Shown here: positions 18,568 through 27,563 of the stretch, piece after piece
How positions within the stretch are numbered: position 1 is the stretch's first letter
Layout: the number at the start of each line of letters is the position of its first letter
NCBI GenBank assembly: GCA_002382665.1
Contig: DFZA01000007.1
Location: 88,536-152,535 of the forward strand
Length of the DNA: 64,000 nucleotides
Direction of reading: 5' to 3'
Source: Peptococcaceae bacterium UBA4068
Lineage (GTDB): Bacteria > Bacillota > Dehalobacteriia > UBA4068
Program-made: the position numbers and the translations under genes
Notes under the pieces: model-generated
Told to the model about the DNA's origin: nothing
Databases searched by the model: none
Seen by the model: the letters and a program-made list of their open reading frames with translations, nothing else

Positions 18568-19664
18568 CTGCTTATCACCTTTAATTCTCCATTCTTTACC
18601 GAAGTCAGCAAAACCTGCCCGGCACCGCCCTCAAATAATTTTTCAACAATGGTCTCTGCCTTAGCTATTGACTGCTGATCATCAACCTTGTTGATAACCG
18701 GCAGCCAACGGGCGCCTTTGGGAATACTTTTTCGTCCCCCTTGAGGCGAAAGTATCACGCTGGCAATCATGCCTGCATCAATAGTATTTTCCGCATTACT
18801 TCCGGCAATATCAGCGATTATCTCCGGTCGGTGGCAATGATCTTTATTAAAAGGGGCATCAAGCGCATTCAAACCGGTCACGTTTATAACGTAAGTAGCG
18901 TTTGTCGGTATCACAGGTTCATAATAGGCCGGTGCTTTAAACGGTTGTCTGTTGGCTCCATCCGCTTCGACAATAATATAATCGATCTGCGGCAACTTTG
19001 CCACCCCAGTCAAAAAATTTTGATCAATCGGTAACAGTTTACCATTTTCGAAACCGTATCCAACTGCTGTAACCTTGCCTGATAAATCAATATTGTTTAG
19101 CATTTCAATCAGATTATCACCATCGGCAAGTAGTGTCCTATTTACCTGTGTCGTCTCTGGCATAAATATTCTAGTTGTGGTAGTCACTAATACAGCGGCT
19201 TCGGATGACGCAAATTCCCGCGCTAAAGCATACATTAACGATGTTTTGCCACCGCCACCTACTATAGCGATCAGCTCATTTTTTTTAAATGCAAAATCCG
19301 CTAATTTTTCGGGTACATTGAATAATGCAGGCAAATTTTGTGGGAAATGTTTATTAAACGCTTGATCAATATTTTGCGTGTTTTCATCCATAAAAAGCTT
19401 ATAACGACGCATCAAATCCTTTGCTTCCGCTGTGACTGTTGTTTCTCCCCCGCCGACGCCACCGGAATGACTTTCAATTAAGGAAAATCCAAGTTTACGG
19501 CTCAGCTTTTTCATTAAACCGTGAGCGCGGCTATAGGACATATTCAATTCTTTGGCCGCCTGCGACAATGACCCATGCCGTAATACGCCGCTTAGTAATT
19601 GATAAGGGCCTTCGCCAAATATTTTTCCGTTGTCATCAAGCCAAATTTTATACTTAGTCTCCAT
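18552..19664 (-). CDS. yqeC: ModE-like HTH fused to selenium cofactor protein YqeC
   Basis: A protein of 370 residues. Residues 1-105 are a LysR/ModE-type winged helix (GPYQLLSGVLRHGSLSQAAKEL, MSYSRAHGLMKKLSRKLGF, GGGETTVTAEA), as in the molybdate regulator ModE. Residues ~135-370 are YqeC, with P-loop IAIVGGGGKTSLMYALA, VLVTTTTRIF and VEADGANRQPFKAPAYYEPVIP. Free-standing YqeC is about 230 residues, so this is a true fusion. The start at 19664 follows GGAG by 6 nt. It heads the yqeC-mocA-yqeB-xdhC operon and probably couples transcriptional control to cofactor maturation. It lacks ModE's C-terminal molybdate (Mop) domains. Confidence 0.9.
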   Translation of the reverse strand: METKYKIWLDDNGKIFGEGPYQLLSGVLRHGSLSQAAKELNMSYSRAHGLMKKLSRKLGFSLIESHSGGVGGGETTVTAEAKDLMRRYKLFMDENTQNIDQAFNKHFPQNLPALFNVPEKLADFAFKKNELIAIVGGGGKTSLMYALAREFASSEAAVLVTTTTRIFMPETTQVNRTLLADGDNLIEMLNNIDLSGKVTAVGYGFENGKLLPIDQNFLTGVAKLPQIDYIIVEADGANRQPFKAPAYYEPVIPTNATYVINVTGLNALDAPFNKDHCHRPEIIADIAGSNAENTIDAGMIASVILSPQGGRKSIPKGARWLPVINKVDDQQSIAKAETIVEKLFEGGAGQVLLTSVKNGELKVISRCPEK

Positions 19665-19764
19665 ATCGTGCTCCGTTATATTCACGAAGACATATCGTCT
19701 ACAAATTATAACTGTAAACTTAATTACAGTGTGGTAAATATGGTTTGGAAGATTATTGAATCTT

Positions 19765-20349
19765 CTATTTTTTATCTGGTCTGCTGCCAGGTTTAATTGC
19801 CGGTATGCCTTTAGCGCAAAGCGGGCATTCTTCGACAGTATAACTTTCTATCTCCATGGAGATTAACGCCTTCAGCGGCCAACCTAAATCCACTTTGCCA
19901 CCGCTGCGGTCAACCAAAACACCGATGCCGACAACTTCCGCTCCGGTGGCAGCAGCTAAAGCAGCAACTTCCTTGCAGGAACCGCCGGTAGTCACAACAT
20001 CCTCAACAACTAAAACCTTATCCTCGGGCTCAATTTCAAACCCTCGGCGTAATACCATTTTACCATCACTGTCTCTCTCTGTAAATAAAGCTTTGACACC
20101 AAGTGCCCGCGCAACTTCATAGGCAATAATTATCGCTCCTGTTGCCGGTCCGACAACAATAGTAATACCCTGATTGGCATAGAGCGAAGCCAATTGTTCG
20201 CATATCGGTCCTGCGGCATCCGGATATTGGAGTAATTGTGCACATTGCATATAATAAGCGGCATGTCTGCCGGAAGTAAGGCGAAAATGCCCCTCCAAAA
20301 GAACTTGCTTTTCTTTAAAAATATCTAATATTTGTTCCTGTGTCAGCAT
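19765..20349 (-). CDS. pyrE: Orotate phosphoribosyltransferase
   Basis: A protein of about 194 residues joining orotate to PRPP in pyrimidine synthesis. GHFRLTSGRHAAYYMQCAQL at the N-terminus and the PRPP-binding loop VLVVEDVVTTGGSCKEV are intact. The C-terminus has CPLCAKGIPAIKPGSRPD, a Cys-rich tail seen in the clostridial/Thermus branch of PyrE. Start taken at 20349 (MLTQEQILDIF); an in-frame ATG at 20361 is possible. It is transcribed divergently from the comB-like gene, with no other pyr genes nearby. Confidence 0.95.
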   Translation of the reverse strand: MLTQEQILDIFKEKQVLLEGHFRLTSGRHAAYYMQCAQLLQYPDAAGPICEQLASLYANQGITIVVGPATGAIIIAYEVARALGVKALFTERDSDGKMVLRRGFEIEPEDKVLVVEDVVTTGGSCKEVAALAAATGAEVVGIGVLVDRSGGKVDLGWPLKALISMEIESYTVEECPLCAKGIPAIKPGSRPDKK

Positions 20350-20462
20350 AATTATCACCATTCCTATTAGTATTAATAAAATTTTCTACAAACTGTTATC
20401 AAAACTTGTAAAATATTCTATAAAATAATATATTTCCCTTTAAATATCCGAACATTCATAAG

Positions 20463-20491
20463 TTGACTTTAATAATTTTACTGCCTATAAT
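20463..20491 (+). promoter_or_regulatory. Promoter of the comB-like gene
   Basis: TTGACT (20463-20468), 17-nt spacer, TATAAT (20486-20491): a near-consensus vegetative promoter 29 bp before the ATG at 20520. It shows that the longer reading frame beginning at 20463 cannot be the coding start. Confidence 0.8.
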
Positions 20492-20519
20492 GAGTTTAGT
20501 TTTAATCGAGGTGCATTTT

Positions 20520-21254
20520 ATGAATATCGAATGTATTTTCAATCACCAGTCATATATACAAGATAAAAATACAGCAAAAAAAACGGCCATTGTCATCGAC
20601 GTATTGCGTGCTAGTTCCACGATTATCACTGCGCTTGACAACGGCGCTTGCGCTATTATCCCTTGTTCAGAAATTGCCTCAGCCCGTGCAATTGCGGCTG
20701 ATACGCCTAACAGCATTCTTTCCGGAGAACGCAACGGACTTAAAATCGAAGGCTTTGATATCGGCAACAGCCCCAAGGAATTTAATGTGCAGACGGTACA
20801 AGGTAAAACTATTGTCTCCTCTACAACTAACGGCACATGCGCTATAGCCGCAGTCAGCGAAGCCAGGGAAATACTGATCGGCGCTCTGCTTAATTCAAAA
20901 GCCTGCGCCAAACAAGTCGTAGAGAACAATACTGAAGATTTATTGATTGCCTGTGCCGGAACTTATGGTCAACCTTCGCTTGACGACATATTGGCAGCCG
21001 GGGCGATTATCTCCAATATTATTGCTTTAACTGTAAACGAACCGATCCTTAACGATGCCGCTAAGATTGCTTTAATCACATATCAACGTTTTCAAGGAAA
21101 AGACATGTTGTCCGCTTTCAAATACGCCAAACACGGCCAAACATTAATCAATGTCGGACGCGAAGAAGACTTGGTTTTCTGCGCTGCTGAGAACAGCAGT
21201 CAAACGGTACCTTATCTGGATAAAACAACTAATAGATTAATTAAAAAAACATAA
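20520..21254 (+). CDS. comB: 2-phosphosulfolactate phosphatase family protein (ComB-like)
   Basis: A protein of 244 residues. IVIDVLRASSTIITALDNGA, LSGERNGLKIEGFDIGNSP, VSSTTNGTCAI and LIACAGTYGQPSLDDILAAGAI are the conserved blocks of the ComB family (Mg-dependent phosphatase with an Asp/Arg/Glu-lined pocket). GAGGTG lies 6 nt before the ATG. In methanogens ComB acts in coenzyme M synthesis. In Bacillota the substrate is usually not established and no other sulfolactate gene is here, so the function is family-level only. Monocistronic, closed by a terminator at 21288-21324. Confidence 0.85.
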   Translation: MNIECIFNHQSYIQDKNTAKKTAIVIDVLRASSTIITALDNGACAIIPCSEIASARAIAADTPNSILSGERNGLKIEGFDIGNSPKEFNVQTVQGKTIVSSTTNGTCAIAAVSEAREILIGALLNSKACAKQVVENNTEDLLIACAGTYGQPSLDDILAAGAIISNIIALTVNEPILNDAAKIALITYQRFQGKDMLSAFKYAKHGQTLINVGREEDLVFCAAENSSQTVPYLDKTTNRLIKKT

Positions 21255-21287
21255 GACCAACCAACAATAAATATTAAATATATTTTT

Positions 21288-21324
21288 AAAAAGAGGTAGT
21301 ATCTAAAAAATACCGCCTCTTTTT
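21288..21324. terminator. Bidirectional terminator between comB-like and acetolactate decarboxylase genes
   Basis: AAAAGAGG pairs with CCTCTTTT and AGTAT with ATAC around a short A-rich loop. A-tract on one side and T-tract on the other suit both converging genes. Confidence 0.8.
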
Positions 21325-21328
21325 ATAA

Positions 21329-22138
21329 TTATTGTTCTACATCTTTTTTATCTGCATCAGTTACGCCACTTAAATCAGTCTGTAAAAAATGTTTATTTTC
21401 CGGTAGTCGCATCTGCAATTCAGTTGTGGTATCAATATAAATTACTGAATTTTTGATACTACACTCCAAAAGATGTCCTCCCATTGAACCATCTTTAGAT
21501 AAAAAATGCATATGATATCCCGGTAGATTAACTCCATCTATGTATGCCGGGCACCAAAACCCTACCAATATACCGCTTACATCGCTATAATTATAAACCT
21601 GCTGTTCGCTGGTCACGTCTGCTAAAAGCGGATAAGGTTCTGACTGTTTTGGTACGCTTCGAACCTGTACAATGGAAAATGTTCCTTCGACTTTTATCGC
21701 ATAGAAGATGTTCTGACTAGGCAGCAAAGCATCGATTTTGCTTTGTAATTGCTGATAATTATCTATAACTCCAACATCAGCCTGGATATCAGTGTTAAAG
21801 TCTGTAATCATGGCAAATGGCGTCGTATCAGTACTATCGGCTTCGACAACCTCTCCACTTGATAACGCCTGATAAACAGTATCATCTAATACAATCATTT
21901 CTCCGTCCAGTCCATTAAATGTGCCTATGCCAAAATTCCCATGATCAAGAAGACTGTTAAGTGTAGTTTCACCATCGTACACTCCCTGCATTAATGCGTC
22001 GAGAGTTGAAACCTGATAAAGTGTATCTTGAGACGTTTTGGTATCCTCAATTGAACCCATTGAAGTTTCAACGCATCCGCTTAATAAAATGCATAAAGTG
22101 AACATCACTGTAATTAAGAATATTGCCTTCTTCTTCAT
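21329..22138 (-). CDS. alsD: Alpha-acetolactate decarboxylase, predicted exported lipoprotein
   Basis: A protein of about 269 residues that decarboxylates 2-acetolactate to acetoin. The N-terminus is a lipoprotein signal (MKKKAIFLITVMF..., lipobox LLSGC), so the enzyme should be outside the membrane. The body matches AlsD/BudA: YQVSTLDALMQGVYDGETTL, GNFGIGTFNGLDGEMIVLD, and the zinc-binding triad region GYHMHFLSKDGSMGGH with three histidines. GGAGG is about 10 nt before the ATG at 22138 (a GTG at 22144 is the alternative). Convergent with comB and not in the ilv operon, although acetolactate synthase is 8 kb away. Confidence 0.9.
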   Translation of the reverse strand: MKKKAIFLITVMFTLCILLSGCVETSMGSIEDTKTSQDTLYQVSTLDALMQGVYDGETTLNSLLDHGNFGIGTFNGLDGEMIVLDDTVYQALSSGEVVEADSTDTTPFAMITDFNTDIQADVGVIDNYQQLQSKIDALLPSQNIFYAIKVEGTFSIVQVRSVPKQSEPYPLLADVTSEQQVYNYSDVSGILVGFWCPAYIDGVNLPGYHMHFLSKDGSMGGHLLECSIKNSVIYIDTTTELQMRLPENKHFLQTDLSGVTDADKKDVEQ

Positions 22139-22168
22139 CGGCACATAACCTCCTGAACAATCAATAAT

Positions 22169-22747
22169 TTATTTACTTTCCCTCCCCAGTGCGAACGCTT
22201 TGATATTTAGATCAATAAATTTCGGTTTAACTGCGGCAGTAATAGCATCGGTCCAATAATTCAGCGGCCAATCAAAGTGCTTTGATAACCGGCCCAGCAG
22301 TACGATATTCAGAGCTTTGGCGTTTCCCGCCTCTTCAGCAAGCGCCAGCGCGTCAAAAATTTCGGCGTCTTTATGTACGGCAAGAATCTGCTGCTCAATA
22401 TCATCCGGGAATTTCATTACGCCGGTAATCACCGGCATCGGTAATAAAGCCCTATTATTAACTATAATCTTACCGTTTGGGGTTAAATACGGCATTATCC
22501 GCAGCGCTTCCAGTTTTTCGAAAGCTAACACAATATCGGCTTTGCCATAAGCAATAATCGGCGCAGCGACACTATCTCCAAAACGCACTTGCGTTATTAC
22601 GCTGCCGCCGCGTTGGCTCATACCATGAACTTCCGATACTTTTACATCGTAACCGGCGGCCTCAGCCGCCAAAGAAATGATTCTTCCGGACAACACCGTG
22701 CCCTGGCCGCCAACGCCGGTGATAATAATATTACAACTGTAACTCAT
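22169..22747 (-). CDS. iorB: Indolepyruvate:ferredoxin oxidoreductase beta subunit
   Basis: A protein of 192 residues of the pyruvate/ketoisovalerate oxidoreductase gamma type: SCNIIITGVGGQGTVLSGRI, VHGMSQRGGSVITQVRFG, PIIAYGKADIVLAFEKLEALR. The start at 22747 has GAGGGC 8 nt upstream. The reading frame extends 60 codons further upstream, but only over the 3' end of iorA. Two bp after the iorA stop, so the two subunits are coupled. Works with IorA in oxidising aryl pyruvates to aryl acetyl-CoA with ferredoxin as acceptor, part of aromatic amino acid fermentation. Confidence 0.95.
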   Translation of the reverse strand: MSYSCNIIITGVGGQGTVLSGRIISLAAEAAGYDVKVSEVHGMSQRGGSVITQVRFGDSVAAPIIAYGKADIVLAFEKLEALRIMPYLTPNGKIIVNNRALLPMPVITGVMKFPDDIEQQILAVHKDAEIFDALALAEEAGNAKALNIVLLGRLSKHFDWPLNYWTDAITAAVKPKFIDLNIKAFALGRESK

Positions 22748-22748
22748 A

Positions 22749-24494
22749 TTATTTGCCCTCCTTTTTGACAGCCTCAATCGTTTCTTTTGGACATAGTCCT
22801 GCGCAAAGCCCGCAGCCGGTGCATTGCTGTTGATCGATAACTGCTTTTCCTTCGCTATATCCCAAGGCCGGGCAGCCACATTTAAGGCAGATTTTGCAGC
22901 CAATGCAATTTTGTCGGTTAACTTCATATTTAGTATTTGTGACCGTCCTGCCTAATAAGACGCAAGGTTGACGGTAGATAATCACCGAAGGCCCATCAAA
23001 AGCCAGTGATTCTTTTAAGACCCTTTCCGATTTTGCAAGATCAAATGGGTCGACAACATTGACCATCGGTACGCCGCAGGCTTTTACCAGCGCCGCCAGA
23101 TCAAGCGCCGGAGCTGCTTGTCCCTTAGCGTTATAACCGCTGGCCGGGTTGTTTTGATGGCCGGTCATAGCAGTAATATGGTTATCAAGTATTACCGTGG
23201 TAACAGCTGATTGATTATATACGGTATTGATCAGTGAAGTAATACCGCTATGAATAAACGTGGACTCGCCAAGTACGGCAACTGTATGCACGGAACTATC
23301 ACGACCTAAGGCCTTTTCCAATCCATGCGCCATACCGATCGAAGCACCCATGCAGACGGTACTGTCAATAGCCGCCAGCGGCGGAGCAGCTGCCAGTGTG
23401 TAACAGCCAATATCACCGGTAACAGTTAATTTAAGCTTATTAAACATATAAAAGACGGCGCGATGAGGGCAACCGGCACACATTACCGGCGGACGCGGCG
23501 GTATATTGGGGTTTTCGGATATTTCTGGCAATGGACAACCCGCTAATTTGCCGGCAATTGTCTCCGGGAAAATCTCCCCGCAAAGACTGAATATGTCTTT
23601 ACCGATACATTCAATTCCCCAGGATTTAAGTATATTTTCGATAAACGGATCCAGCTCTTCAATCACATAGAGCTTTTTGACCTGATTGGCAAAATCGATG
23701 ATACTTTGATAAGACAACGGATAGATCATGCCAAGCTTATATACGCTGGCATCCGGCAACGCTTCGCGCACATATTGATAAACAGCACCGGCACAGATAA
23801 CGCCGATATCTTTGCTGCGATATTCGGCGCGGTTGATTTCGCCGGTAGCTGCAAATTCGGCCAGTGCTTCCATACGCGATTCAATCAGAACATGACGGGG
23901 ACGTGCTCCGGCAGGCGTCATTACGTACTTACTGATGTCTTTTTTATATGTTTTATTTGCGCTTTCTTCTCTGTCTTCCAACTCAACAAAACTCTGGCTG
24001 TGGGCAATTCTGGTAGTCAAGCGCAGCATTACCGGCGTGTCAAACTGCTCGCTTAAAACCAGCCCTAACTTTGTAAACTCTTTAGCTTCAGAGCTATCAG
24101 CAGGTTCCAAAGCCGGTATTTTAGCAGCACGGGCGTAATTACGGTTGTCCTGTTCATTCTGAGAACTATGCATACCAGGGTCGTCGGCGGAAACAATTAT
24201 TAAACCACCGTTAACGCCTGTATATGCTACCGTAAACAATGGGTCTGCCGCCACATTTAGACCTACATGTTTCATTGCGGCCAACGAACGTGCGCCGCCC
24301 ATACTGGCGCCAATCGCTACTTCAAGAGCCACTTTTTCATTAGGAGCCCACTCAGCATACAGTTCTTGATACTTTGCCGCATTCTCGGTTATTTCTGTAC
24401 TGGGCGTACCGGGATAAGCAGAAACCACACGTCCGCCTGCTTCCCAAAATCCACGGGCAACAGCTTCATTGCCTGTCATAAGTTTTTTTGCCAT
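22749..24494 (-). CDS. iorA: Indolepyruvate:ferredoxin oxidoreductase alpha subunit
   Basis: A TPP- and Fe-S-dependent enzyme of 581 residues. N-terminal pyrimidine-binding domain (GNEAVARGFWEAGGRVVSAYPGTPSTEI). Central CAGCPHRAVFY and GDIGCYTLA. TPP region with MTGHQNNPASGYNAKG. C-terminal ferredoxin domain with two cluster motifs (CIGCKICLKCGCPAL and CTGCGLCAGLCP). Full length for the family (about 580-600). Upstream of iorB with a 1-bp gap. The reduced ferredoxin could feed the [FeFe]-hydrogenase matured by the hyd genes of the same window; that link is inference. Confidence 0.97.
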   Translation of the reverse strand: MAKKLMTGNEAVARGFWEAGGRVVSAYPGTPSTEITENAAKYQELYAEWAPNEKVALEVAIGASMGGARSLAAMKHVGLNVAADPLFTVAYTGVNGGLIIVSADDPGMHSSQNEQDNRNYARAAKIPALEPADSSEAKEFTKLGLVLSEQFDTPVMLRLTTRIAHSQSFVELEDREESANKTYKKDISKYVMTPAGARPRHVLIESRMEALAEFAATGEINRAEYRSKDIGVICAGAVYQYVREALPDASVYKLGMIYPLSYQSIIDFANQVKKLYVIEELDPFIENILKSWGIECIGKDIFSLCGEIFPETIAGKLAGCPLPEISENPNIPPRPPVMCAGCPHRAVFYMFNKLKLTVTGDIGCYTLAAAPPLAAIDSTVCMGASIGMAHGLEKALGRDSSVHTVAVLGESTFIHSGITSLINTVYNQSAVTTVILDNHITAMTGHQNNPASGYNAKGQAAPALDLAALVKACGVPMVNVVDPFDLAKSERVLKESLAFDGPSVIIYRQPCVLLGRTVTNTKYEVNRQNCIGCKICLKCGCPALGYSEGKAVIDQQQCTGCGLCAGLCPKETIEAVKKEGK

Positions 24495-24542
24495 TAATGC
24501 ACTACCTCCATTGTTATCATTTAAAATCTAATTTTGATTATG

Positions 24543-25928
24543 TTATTTATTTTTCCGTTTTGCCAGCTTACTGCGTTCGACATTAATTACCTGCGCTGTT
24601 GTCTCCGGAGCCGGACCGCCGTAAACATTACGGGCCGCCACGCAGTGCAGCGGTGAAATAAAATCATATATATCAGATTCAAATAACTCAGACTCCTGGC
24701 GATACTTTTCCAAAGCCAACTGGGAAAGGTTGATTCCCTGCTGCTCACATAAAAGCACTAAATGCCCGGATACAGCATGTGCCTCTCTAAAAGGCAACCC
24801 CTTGGCAGCTAAATAATCGGCCACGTCGGTTGCATTAATAAAGCCGCCTTCCACTCCTTTAAGCATCTTTTCTTGGTTAACCTTCATAGTCGCTAGCATT
24901 GGCGCCATAACAGTTAAACAATTTTTTACGGTATCTGCCGCATCAAAGAAAGCTTCTTTATCCTCCTGCATATCTTTGTTATAAGCCAGAGGAAGTCCTT
25001 TCATCACGGTCAGCAGCGTCAGCAAATCACCGTATACGCGGCCCGTCTTGCCGCGAATCAATTCGGCCATATCAGGGTTCTTTTTCTGCGGCATGATCGA
25101 CGAGCCGGTGCTGTAGGCGTCGTCAAGTGTAATGAATGAAAATTCGTTACTGCTCCAGAGAATTATCTCTTCACAAAAACGGGAAAGATGCATCATTAAT
25201 ATCGCAGCGTCAGCCAAAAACTCTAATACAAAATCTCGGTCTGACACACCATCGAGCGAATTGGCACACGGGGCAGAAAAACCAAGTGCTGCGGCCGTAT
25301 CTTCCCTATCTATCGGGAAACCTGTTCCAGCTAAGGCGCAACTGCCTAGCGGAGATATCGCGGTCCGTTTATCACAATCGTCAAAACGCTCCAAATCTCT
25401 GGAAAACATCTGTTGATAAGCCAATAAGTGATGTGCAAATGTCAGAGGCTGCGCTTTTTGCAAATGCGTATAACCAGGCATAACCGTTAATTTATGTTGA
25501 TCGGCAAGATCAAGCAGCACTGTTGATAGCGCCATCAATAACTCTTGAACGGCGGCTATCTCGCCGCGTAAAGCCAACCGTAAATCTAAAGCAACTTGAT
25601 CGTTGCGGCTGCGCGCCGTATGCAGCTTTTTGCCTAGCTGACCTATTTTTTCGGTCAGAAGTTTTTCAATATTCATATGGATATCTTCGGCGGCGGTATC
25701 AAATTGCGCTTTGCCATCTTCAATATCAGCCAGCACAGACTGTAGCCCGGTAATTATCTGCTGGCTTTCAGAATTTCTGATGATGTCGCATTTGCCCAGC
25801 ATGGCGGCATGAGCTATCGACCCTGTTATATCCTCGCGATACAACCTTTGATCAAATTTGATTGAGGATTGAAAGTCTTCCGCTATTTTGTCGGTACTTT
25901 TGGTAAAGCGACCTCCCCATAATTTCAT
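24543..25928 (-). CDS. argH: Argininosuccinate lyase
   Basis: A protein of 461 residues, the last step of arginine synthesis (argininosuccinate to arginine and fumarate). MKLWGGRFTKSTDKIAEDF at the start, the superfamily signature GSSIMPQKKNPDM near residue 280, and DVALDLRLAL near 115 are all present. No argG or other arg gene lies next to it. iorA starts 48 bp after its stop, so read-through is possible. Confidence 0.97.
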   Translation of the reverse strand: MKLWGGRFTKSTDKIAEDFQSSIKFDQRLYREDITGSIAHAAMLGKCDIIRNSESQQIITGLQSVLADIEDGKAQFDTAAEDIHMNIEKLLTEKIGQLGKKLHTARSRNDQVALDLRLALRGEIAAVQELLMALSTVLLDLADQHKLTVMPGYTHLQKAQPLTFAHHLLAYQQMFSRDLERFDDCDKRTAISPLGSCALAGTGFPIDREDTAAALGFSAPCANSLDGVSDRDFVLEFLADAAILMMHLSRFCEEIILWSSNEFSFITLDDAYSTGSSIMPQKKNPDMAELIRGKTGRVYGDLLTLLTVMKGLPLAYNKDMQEDKEAFFDAADTVKNCLTVMAPMLATMKVNQEKMLKGVEGGFINATDVADYLAAKGLPFREAHAVSGHLVLLCEQQGINLSQLALEKYRQESELFESDIYDFISPLHCVAARNVYGGPAPETTAQVINVERSKLAKRKNK

Positions 25929-26111
25929 TGAGCTACCGCCTCCTACAAATTATCTTTTAACTTTTTAATATTCTTCATATTTAACAATTAACCTGCCTAA
26001 GTTGACACAAAGCAACAATATATATTTTATCTTATAAATATTAGAAATTAATACGAACTAGATTGGCAGTTAACGGTATTCTACTGTTAGAACAAATTTA
26101 GGAGATATTAT

Positions 26112-27167
26112 ATGATAATTTCATTATCAACTTTCATGGGTGATTTAACAGCGCATCCGGTTTTGATATTGATTATTATTTTAAATCTCGGTGTAATTGT
26201 TGTCAATGGCGCAACCGATGCGCCAAATGCTATTGCCACCTGCGTTTCTACTCGTGCAATGTCACTGGGCAGAGCGATTCTGATGGCGACTGTGTTTAAC
26301 TTTATTGGTGTAACGGTAATGACGCTGATTAACGCTTCCGTTGCAAAGACAATATATAACATGGTTAATTTTACGGGGAATAACAGTTATGCCTTAATAG
26401 CCATGGCCGCCGCAATGGTAGCAATTGTTTTTTGGGGTGTTTTTGCCTGGGTTTTCGGCATACCGACCAGTGAAAGCCATGGTCTGATTGCCGGTATCTC
26501 CGGCGCGGCTATTGCTTTGCAAGGCGGTTTATCCGGTATCAATGGTGCAGAATGGATCAAAGTAATATATGGGCTTGGTCTCTCGACAGGTCTTGGTTTT
26601 GCGGCAGGCTTGATGACAACAAAAGTCATTAGCTACTGTTGCCGTAATATAAACTATTTTAAATCTATTAGAATATTTAAAAATGCCCAAATCGTGGCAG
26701 CAGCCTGCATGGCCTTTATGCATGGAGCTCAGGACGGACAAAAATTTATGGGCACAATGATGCTTGGCATTATCATTGCCACAGGATTAGATCAAAGCAC
26801 CGGTTTTGATTTCCCCTTCTGGATGATGATACTCTGTTCATTAGTAATGGGCTTGGGAACAGCTATCGGTGGTAAAAAAATTATCAAATCTGTTGGTATG
26901 GATATGGTTAAACTCAAAACTTATCAAGGCTTCTCAGCCGATTTGGCAGCTGCCCTATGCCTGCTACTTTTTTCACTAACCGGGTTGCCTGTTTCAACTA
27001 CCCATACTAAAACATCGGCAATTATGGGTGTTGGCGCATCCAAAAGAATTTCAGCGGTTAACTGGACTATAGCAAATGAAATGTTCATGACCTGGGTATT
27101 GACATTCCCCTGTTGCGGATTGATCGGCTTTATACTGACTAAAATATTCCTAAAAGTTACGTTATGA
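26112..27167 (+). CDS. Low-affinity inorganic phosphate transporter, PiT family
   Basis: A polytopic membrane protein of 351 residues with about 10 hydrophobic segments. The duplicated PiT signature is present: VNGATDAPNAIATCVSTRAM near the N-terminus and FMHGAQDGQKFMG in the second half, plus GIPTSESHGLIAGISGAAI and GLPVSTTHTKTSAIMG. It moves phosphate with protons or sodium. AGGAG lies 7 nt before the ATG. No PhoU-like partner gene is adjacent; downstream lies the riboswitch leader on the same strand, with its own promoter. Confidence 0.93.
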   Translation: MIISLSTFMGDLTAHPVLILIIILNLGVIVVNGATDAPNAIATCVSTRAMSLGRAILMATVFNFIGVTVMTLINASVAKTIYNMVNFTGNNSYALIAMAAAMVAIVFWGVFAWVFGIPTSESHGLIAGISGAAIALQGGLSGINGAEWIKVIYGLGLSTGLGFAAGLMTTKVISYCCRNINYFKSIRIFKNAQIVAAACMAFMHGAQDGQKFMGTMMLGIIIATGLDQSTGFDFPFWMMILCSLVMGLGTAIGGKKIIKSVGMDMVKLKTYQGFSADLAAALCLLLFSLTGLPVSTTHTKTSAIMGVGASKRISAVNWTIANEMFMTWVLTFPCCGLIGFILTKIFLKVTL

Positions 27168-27253
27168 TATAATATTATTCCTCTAACCTTGTTCTTTAGA
27201 AAATTTTGCAATTTATGAATTTGTCAATTTTTGCAATATTTTAATATTTTTAC

Positions 27254-27282
27254 TTGACAAAATATATATAACCATTTAGTAT
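27254..27282 (+). promoter_or_regulatory. Promoter of the triple-riboswitch transcript
   Basis: TTGACA (27254-27259), 17-nt spacer, TAGTAT (27277-27282), about 45 bp before the first aptamer. It gives a leader of roughly 370 nt before the ATG at 27658. Confidence 0.65.
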
Positions 27283-27329
27283 TATGGTATTATAACAATA
27301 AATTAATATTTTTTTGATGGATTTTTACT

Positions 27330-27419
27330 GATAATAGCAAACTATTCGAAAGAGTAGGACGCAAAGCCACAGGGTCTAAACTTTTAGCATGACAGCCTGG
27401 CCACCAAAGGAGAATCTTT
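27330..27419 (+). ncRNA. GEMM-I (cyclic dinucleotide) riboswitch aptamer, copy 1
   Basis: Conserved GEMM-I elements in order: AGCAAAC, stem CTATTC with GAAA tetraloop, GGACGCAAAGCC, then GGGTCTAAAC and GCATGACAGCCTGGCCACC. The base before GCAAAC (Vc2 position 20) is A rather than G. It is identical over 90 nt to copy 2. Its 5' flank gives only a short P1 stem. Confidence 0.93.
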
Positions 27420-27447
27420 TTCTATATTTTAATTTAAGATTCTCATC

Positions 27448-27537
27448 GATAATAGCAAACTATTCGAAAGAGTAGGACGCAAAGCCACAGGGTCTAAACT
27501 TTTAGCATGACAGCCTGGCCACCAAAGGAGAATCTTT
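27448..27537 (+). ncRNA. GEMM-I riboswitch aptamer, copy 2
   Basis: Same 90-nt sequence as copy 1 at a spacing of 118 bp. Here a P1 stem can form between AAGATTCTC (27436-27444) and GAGAATCTT (27528-27536). The same 5' strand can instead pair with the 3' end of copy 1. Confidence 0.93.
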
Positions 27538-27563
27538 GAAGTCTTTTAATTTAGATTCTCACT

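Noticed and set aside
22748..22927. Upstream 60-codon extension of iorB
   Set aside because: It lies wholly within the 3' coding end of iorA in another frame; the RBS marks the start at 22747.
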